In this document: positions 57,837-64,000 of the stretch, piece by piece
Layout of the letters: each line of letters starts with the position of its first letter
Numbering within the stretch: the stretch's first letter is position 1
NCBI GenBank assembly: GCA_008828725.1
Contig: MEHQ01002219.1
Coordinates: 511,498-575,497 of the forward strand
DNA: 64,000 nt
From: Saccharina japonica
Taxonomy: Eukaryota; Sar; Phaeophyceae; Laminariales; Laminariaceae
Direction of reading: 5' to 3'
Position numbers and translations under genes: made by a program
The notes under the pieces: generated by a model
Seen by the model: only the letters and a program-made list of their open reading frames with translations
What the model was told of the DNA's origin: nothing
Database searches by the model: none

Positions 57837-58606
57837 TGGTGCCGGAAGTTGTGATGCTGATTATACTTGATCGGTTCATAACTCTTGACTGCCGTCGTTG
57901 ATTTCGGTTTTGTTTCCATTTTCGTGATGCTCGCAAAAAAAGCGAAAACGACCTATCGGTCAATTTTGTTTTTCGTCTAAAGCTAACAAAATGCATATAT
58001 TTTTCAATTGAAAAACAAATATGGGAAAAAAACTGTTTTCACAATATTTTCCTTGGCAGTCATTAATCAAGTAATTGTTGGGAATATCATGGTTTGCTTT
58101 TGTTCGGCGTCATCCTAAAAGGTTACGGGGACGATTATGATGCTATGAAATAGATGTGATATCTGGCTTTCGACATCTGCAATTTGTTTTGTCTGATTCG
58201 CCGGGGTTGTTGAGATATGACGATATTTTCCCTGGCAGTCATTAATAAAGTAAATGCTGGAAGTATCATGGTTTCCTATTGTTCGACATCAGCGCAGAAT
58301 GATACGGGGACAACATCGATACCATAAAATAGATTTGATATCTGGCTTTCGATATCTGCATTCATTTTGTGTGGATTCGCCGTGGTTGTTGAGATATGGC
58401 GATTTTGGTGCGATGAAGTGCCTTTTCTAGCAAAGGTGAAATATGCATTGCTCGTTTCCCCGATCGGATCAACAATTATGGATAGGGTCATTCGAACGGT
58501 CTGGTCAAGAGCTTTCCGGCCTATATTAAAGATTCACATAATTCGTATGAGAAGGCACTTTTTGTTAACAAAGTGCTTCAAAACACCCTCACAACTTCCG
58601 GCACCA
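57837..58606. mobile_element. TIR element in satellite, copy 4
   Basis: 770 bp, at the same site and with the same ends. It keeps the plain GGCAGTCATTAATAAAGT subunit start, so it belongs to a different sublineage from copies 3 and 5. Confidence 0.85.
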
Positions 58607-58810
58607 TAGCTCAAACACAGTTTTATGTCAACGTATTTACCCCCTTGGCAGTACTGTCTGTCTCATTTACAGCCTCCATTAACCAACATCCTCCGTCCTT
58701 ACGGGCCTCCGCGGAGCATTCCTAATTTATTGTTCATCGAATCTGATTCAAGTGATTCATTACGATTCACTCAAACAAGATTACTTTAAAAGATACATCT
58801 AGGCAGTACT

Positions 58811-59444
58811 AACAACCTTTTCGTCAAATTGAGTCTCTGGCTTTTGATTGAGTCTCACGTACAATACGAGTACGTTAAATAAGCGTGTTATCATAAAAAA
58901 TGAAACCCATTGCTTAGTCCCAACAAGGGAATCGGAGTCACTTTTGTTAACGCATTTCATTCATTATTATTGTTGTTCTTGACAGTCGGAATATCGACTA
59001 CAACAGGTATCGGTACGAAAAAAGAACAATATAATACGAGCGGTATATTATACGCAAAAGTTACTTGTATCATATTATACGTCCTGTGTTTCCCGTTTTG
59101 TATTTCTTTTATTTGCCCTAATATTTCTTTAAACACGTGCGAGATACGTCGTATCGTATACATACGTAATAATAATGAGTGGTGGTAAGTAGTGCCTATG
59201 AGGCAAACATAACGACCTTCGGCGGGATGTCTCCGGAGTCCACACACACGGCAGCAGCACCGCTGCCTGTTTACGGCACACCTCCTACTGGCTCAAGCTG
59301 CGCGCCGCGTCTTTTCTCGTGGAACAAACAAAATCTATCTGGTAAATGATAACATAGTGCAAAACGCAAATCGGATGGCGAATACCTGGTATCTGTGGTA
59401 GTACATACCTACGTACACTTTAGGTATGATACTATATATACTGT
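58811..59444. mobile_element. 634-bp insertion in a satellite monomer
   Basis: It splits the monomer between GGCAGTACT and GTTGAATTT, with TACT on both sides (58807-58810 and 59445-59448) as a likely 4-bp target duplication. Ends AACA/TGTT are complementary for only about four bases. It contains an 92-codon open frame (58910-59188) with no recognised domain. The family is unknown. Confidence 0.65.
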
Positions 59445-60325
59445 TACTGTTGAATTTACACAGAGGAGAGCAATGTTTGATGGCGACATTGAAAATGCTT
59501 GAGTGAGTGTCTGGACTACTTTGTAGACAAACTCTTTGTACTACATTTGTTAACAATGGCGCCTTGAAATAGGTTCAAGAGGACAGCCGGAACACTGATA
59601 AATCGTATCGAATTTTGTTTCTATATTATAAACGTTTGAGTTGGCATTGCGTATCAAAACTCTATCTACCACCTTTTTTGTTGTATGGGTACACATTGTG
59701 CCAGGTGGCGAGAATAGTGCCAGATGGCACCATTTACTCGTTGCTGTTTCATTGAATCTGGCTCCAGTGTTTCAGTTCGCCTAGCTCAAACAAAGTTTTG
59801 TTTCAACATATTCACCCCGTTGGCAGTACTGTCTGTCGCATTTACGGCCTCCATTAACCAACATCCTCCGTCCTTACGGGCATGCGCGGGGCATTCTTAA
59901 TTTATTGTTCATCGAGTCTGACTAAAGTGTTTCATTTCGATTCACTCGAACACGATTAATATAAGAGATTCTTATAGGCAGTATTGTTGAATTCACACAG
60001 TGGACAGCAATGTTTGATGGCGACATTGAAAACGCTTGAGTCGGCGTCTGTCGTACTTTGTAAACAAACTTTGTGTACTACATTGTTAACAATGGCGCCT
60101 TGAAATAGGATCAAGAGGGAAGCCGGAGCACTGACAAATCGTATCAATTTTCCTTCGATATTATAAACGTTTGAATTGGCATTGGGCCTATACTCCGTAG
60201 CAAAACTCTATCTACCACATTTGGTATATGGGTACACATTGTGCCAGGTGGCAGAATTGTGCCAGATGGCACCATTTACTCGTTTCTGTTGCATTGAATC
60301 TGATTCTAGTGTTTCAGTTCGCCTA

Positions 60326-61099
60326 TGGTGCCGGAAGTTGTGATGCTGACTATACTTGATCGGTTCATAACTCTTGACTGACGTCGTTGATTTCGGTTTT
60401 GTTTTCTTTTTCGTGATGCTCGCGAAAAAGCGAATAAGACCTATCGGTCAATTTTGTTTTTCGTCTAAAGCTAACAAAATGCATATATTGTTCAATTGAA
60501 AAACAAATATGGGAGAAAACTGTTTTCACAATATGTTCCCTGGCAGTCATTAATCAAGTAAATGTTGGGAATATCATGGTTTGCTTTTGTTCGGCGTCAT
60601 CATAAAAGGTTACGGGGACGATTATGATGCCATGAAATAGATGTGATATCTGGCTTCCGATATCTGCAATTTGTGTTGTCTGATTCGCCGGGGTTGTTGA
60701 GATATGACGATATTTTCCCTGGCGGTCAAAATCATTACTCGAGTAAATGCTGGGAATATCATGGTTTGCTCTTGTTCGGCGTCAGCGCAGAATGATACGG
60801 GGACAACACCGATGCCATAAAATCGATTCGATATCTGGCTTTCGATATCTGCATTCATTTTTTGTTGATTCGCCGTGGTTGTTGAGATATGGCGATTTTG
60901 GTGCGATGAAGTGCCTTTTCTAGCAAAGGTGAAATATGCATTGCTCGTTTCCCCGATCGGATCAATAATTTTGGATAGGGTCATTCGAACGGTCTGGTCA
61001 AGAGCTTTCCGGCGTATATTATAGAGTCATATAATTCGTATGAGAAGGCACTTTTTGTTAACAAAGTGCTTCAAAACAGCCTCACAACTTCCGGCACCA
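60326..61099. mobile_element. TIR element in satellite, copy 5
   Basis: 774 bp. It is nearly identical to copy 3 over its length, as are the flanking monomers. Confidence 0.85.
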
Positions 61100-61666
61100 T
61101 AGCTCAAACACAGTTTTATTTCAACGTATTTACCCCCTTGGCAGTACTGTCTGTCTCATTTACAGCCTCCATTAACCAGCATCCTCCGTCTTTACGGGCA
61201 TCCGCGGAGCATTCCTAATTTATTGTTCATCGAATCTGATTCAAGTGTTTCCTTTCGATTCACTCAAACACGATTAATTTAAACGATACATCTAGGCAGT
61301 ACTGTTGCACTTACGGGCTCGATTTGCCTGTAAGGGGCATTCGCGGAGTCAAGGCGGGCATCCGCCTTCCGCCGCGAAGCCCTTCTTGTGTTTCAGTAGA
61401 TTCAGTTTTGCAAACCATGAGAATAAAGTGTGTGGGTTTTGATATACCTACTGTAAACCCTGGTCAATCAAAACGTGTACCAGGTATGTATTTTGTTAAT
61501 AGTGTACGATAATATCGGTTTTAGTACAAGTGTACTGACGTGGCATATATTTGAATATCTTGGGGCCAAGGATAAAGTACGAGGTAGTATATACATGGCA
61601 GTATGTCTTGAGCGGGAGCCAGAAGCAAAGTGTAGCAGAATATGATGGGATTTGTTGGGTGCCCCT

Positions 61667-61918
61667 GACGTATGCTACGGTAGAGGTGCACCACGATTTT
61701 TCTGAAGGTGGTCCCTTGAGGAGCTATATACCTCGCCTAAAAAGTGAGTTTGGACAAAAATAAAACCGCTATCATACCTGATGAACAATCCCACGGCCTA
61801 ATTATACATTAAACAATATTGCAGCACGATAATATAAGTCGACGATTGTGGGTTAAGGAGCCCGGGCATTCAGAAAATAGGTCAGCCAAAAAGTTCTGCC
61901 TCTATCGTAGCTCGAATC
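61667..61918 (+). mobile_element. MITE, GACG...GTC family, copy 4
   Basis: About 250 bp. It starts GACGTATGCTACGGTAGAGG; GGTTAAGGAGCCCGGGCATT lies near the right side, and it ends at CTCTATCGTAGCTCG with an eroded terminus. Confidence 0.75.
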
Positions 61919-63133
61919 TTCCGGTAGAAACTAGTGGGGGCCTGCCGAAATGTCTCCCTTGCTGACGCTTGGTGTAACGAGAAACTTGGGCCAGGCTTGA
62001 TGTCTCGTTTGATAATTGCCAGAGGTATGTCATACACCAACTAATGTGTCACGTGTCCGGAATTCATCATTTCGGTTAATCCCAACCTGCCTGTTTTAGT
62101 GCTCGTTTTCGTATTAGGTACCAGGTATCATGTATTACTGCTGTGCAGTACACCCGCGTCCACGGAACCAGAGTCGGGTCAAGTCCGAGTCGACAACTCT
62201 GCGCCACTGTCTCTCGAGTACGAGTCCTATTAAAGTACCGAGTCCCCTAGGCCCCAGAAGCTGGAATAAAGGATACATCGCAAGTGATCAGAGTACAACG
62301 AACTGATATGACTTGAGTCTTCGCGAGTTCCGAGTTAATGCATGAAACCAATAGAAAGTACAAATATTTGTGCAGTTGTTTTCTTTCGGTTGCCTGCTAA
62401 TAGAAACTAACAGTCAGTTAGTCGACTTTACATCGACGGCTGTTGCTATGCTTCTTTCATAATTCCAAGCAGCATTGTGAGTTACTTGTTTTAGCCCTTT
62501 GCAAAACAAGTGTTGAATACTTTTATAGGTTATCAGAGTACCTGTGCCAGTTATCAGGGATCAATAATCGACTTGTGCGCGCCAGTCCTTCCGAAGTACC
62601 GAGTCCCCAGGTCACTGAACGAGCAAGTTACTGAGTCCTCGCGAGCCTCTACGGTACCGAAATGTTAGATGGATGGTACTCAGAGGTACCGATACTGTAT
62701 CGCCCTTTCCTGATTATGATTATCCGCAACCCCAAACATCGGAATGCGAACTGTTCCTTATGTGTTTTCTTGTGTTCGAACCCCTGAAGTTTAGGCACGT
62801 TCCCGGTTTCCGGTTTTGGTTTTAAGAACAACTAGAGTCGAACATCTGTACAAGTTTTGTTCGAAACGAAACACCTGACCTGCGCTGAGAACGACAGCGG
62901 AGTACATTTATGCATGCCGCGAAAACCGGAGTCGCCTGATACGACCAATTGACGTACACCCTGTTCCATTTCTCTCAGCATCGGATTGATCCGAACAAGG
63001 CGGTTAGCACTCTTTTGTAATCGGATTTCGTGATGTATAGGGTGGTTTCACTTCGCCCGTTTGAGCTCTCTTGTTTCTCCCGGTCGAAGAGCGACCTGGC
63101 TGTGCGGGCTTGTGGTACGTCGGTGTACCATCT
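61919..63133. other. No gene seen
   Basis: Unique sequence with two similar short tracts (AAGTACCGAGTCCCC near 62235, GAAGTACCGAGTCCCC near 62590). No coding signal. Confidence 0.35.
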
Positions 63134-63380
63134 GACGCATGCTACAATAGAGGTGCACCATGTTTTTTCTGAGATCCTCACTTAAGAAGCGTCATACCTC
63201 ACCGAAAAAATGATTTTAGAGGAAAATAAAAGTGCTGCCGGATGCGAAATTTCATGACTGAAGTATACTCTGAAACCTTATTCGTCACACAAACGAGAGT
63301 CCGACGAATTTGGGTTAAGGACCCCGACCGTTCAGAAAACGATTGGGTCAAAAAGTGCTACCTCTACCGTAGCACGCGTC
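63134..63380 (+). mobile_element. MITE, GACG...GTC family, copy 5 (best ends)
   Basis: 247 bp. It starts GACGCATGCTACAATAGAGG and ends CCTCTACCGTAGCACGCGTC, which are complementary for about 20 bp with few mismatches. No coding capacity. Confidence 0.85.
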
Positions 63381-63803
63381 ATCTCTCTATATATATACCA
63401 GGCACGTGGCAAACGCAGTTCTCAGAACTGCGGTATACGTAGTTGAAACTCTCGACGAAAGCACATTGGGAACAACTTTGTGTCTCCCACGCATGGTGAA
63501 ATATTTCCACTAAACGGGTTGCAGCGGGTGTTTCCAGTACAGCCGAACAACCACAGGCGCGCCGTAAATTGGAGCTACCAGGCAACGGATTAATTACTGA
63601 TATCAGGCCGGTATATTACCTTTGCATCGGTTTAAGGTTTGATGCTGACATCGCACAGAGCACCCGCAGTTCATATCCAAAATATCACCCTCTAGCGTAT
63701 GCTGCACGGTTCTCTAACGGACGACGCTCGATCGGCTAAAGACGAGAGCGTCAAATACGATGCTTGTTTGACACTCCGCTGATTCGGATAAAATATTGGT
63801 TAC

Positions 63804-64000
63804 GACGCATGCTACGGTAGAGGTTCACCCTGAGTGGTTTTAGGGCGGTCACTTAAGGAGCTCTACACCTTACCCAAACGTTCCACCCGATGAAAAATGT
63901 TGCACCATAAGAATGAAAGCATCACGAATTTGGGTTAAGGAGCCCGATCATTCACAAATCATTTCAGCCAACGTTTCAGCCAAACAATGCTACCTCTATC
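63804..64000 (+). mobile_element. MITE, GACG...GTC family, copy 6 (cut by window end)
   Basis: It starts GACGCATGCTACGGTAGAGG and proceeds through GGTTAAGGAGCCCGATCATT to TGCTACCTCTATC at the window edge, about 12 bp short of the expected right terminus. Confidence 0.8.

Larger units (their letters stand above)
52120..61307 (+). repeat. Tandem array of ~540-bp monomer with embedded TIR elements
   Basis: Monomers run from GCTCAAACACAG to TTCGCCTA. Starts are at about 52263, 53581, 54898, 55433, 56757, 57294, 58609, 59784 and 61102, with partial units at both array ends. Two monomer types exist, one with GCGTATCAAAACTC...CCTTTTTTGTTG and one with CTCCGTAGCAAAACTC...CACATTTGGTG. They alternate from 54.9 kb on. 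Open frames inside the array are repeats of one another and non-coding by appearance. Confidence 0.85.

Noticed and set aside
54550-61000. Recurrent minus-strand open frames of 60-120 codons in the satellite region (MTLSKI...)
   Set aside because: They lie inside the TIR element copies, cross its internal tandem subunits and vary in length between copies; best explained as repeats, not genes.
1-64000. CRISPR arrays or bacterial defence islands
   Set aside because: Tandem repeats present have no uniform spacers, and the split-gene structure and SINE show eukaryotic DNA.

Overview
The window is eukaryotic nuclear DNA with long introns, sparse coding sequence and dense repeats. The organism is probably a brown alga or a close stramenopile relative. 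The reasons are one-repeat-per-exon LRR genes (a layout described in brown algae), a Ty3/gypsy fossil whose peptide motifs resemble stramenopile elements I remember, and abundant GTACGAGTAC, CGTACGTAC and CAGCAG motifs. This assignment is an inference; no marker gene is present.

Left third (1-26 kb): one plus-strand gene, entered mid-way, whose leucine-rich repeats are each carried by a separate exon of exactly 72 nt with phase-2 introns on both sides. I find 16 such exons (one cut by the window edge), then a short LRR cap exon, a phase-compatible linker exon and an EGF-like Cys-rich exon. The exons lie in duplicated blocks (1-0.8 kb, 1.1-4.65 kb and 14.5-16.1 kb; 7.9-9.5 kb and 19.2-22.4 kb), and one 885-bp unit is triplicated in tandem at 19.4-22.1 kb. 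Among the recent duplicates the LRR framework is conserved, while the five solvent-exposed residues of the beta strand differ. Every cassette has the same length and phase, so inclusion, skipping, duplication or loss keeps the frame. One cassette has an in-frame stop and another lacks its acceptor AG. The locus looks like a receptor gene plus a growing and decaying stock of LRR cassettes.

26-31 kb: little recognisable coding sequence, apart from a probable terminal exon with two membrane segments (29.7-30.0 kb) followed by a tRNA-derived SINE. 31-34.4 kb: a minus-strand Ty3/gypsy fossil with a small inverted-repeat element (MITE) inside it. 34.4-39 kb: a GC-rich tract with short tandem repeats and low-complexity minus-strand open frames. 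39.4-46.1 kb: tandem pairs, long hairpins, CAG/GTAC-rich sequence and a degraded relative of the minisatellite-bearing element at 2.3-4.2 kb. 46-52 kb: no convincing gene.

52.1-61.3 kb: a tandem array of a ~540-bp monomer. Five copies of a ~773-bp TA-flanked inverted-repeat element sit at the same monomer position, and in the right part of the array occupied and unoccupied monomers alternate as an A-B higher-order repeat. 61.3-64 kb: three more copies of the short MITE found inside the gypsy fossil. No rRNA, CRISPR, functional tRNA or bacterial-type operon was seen.
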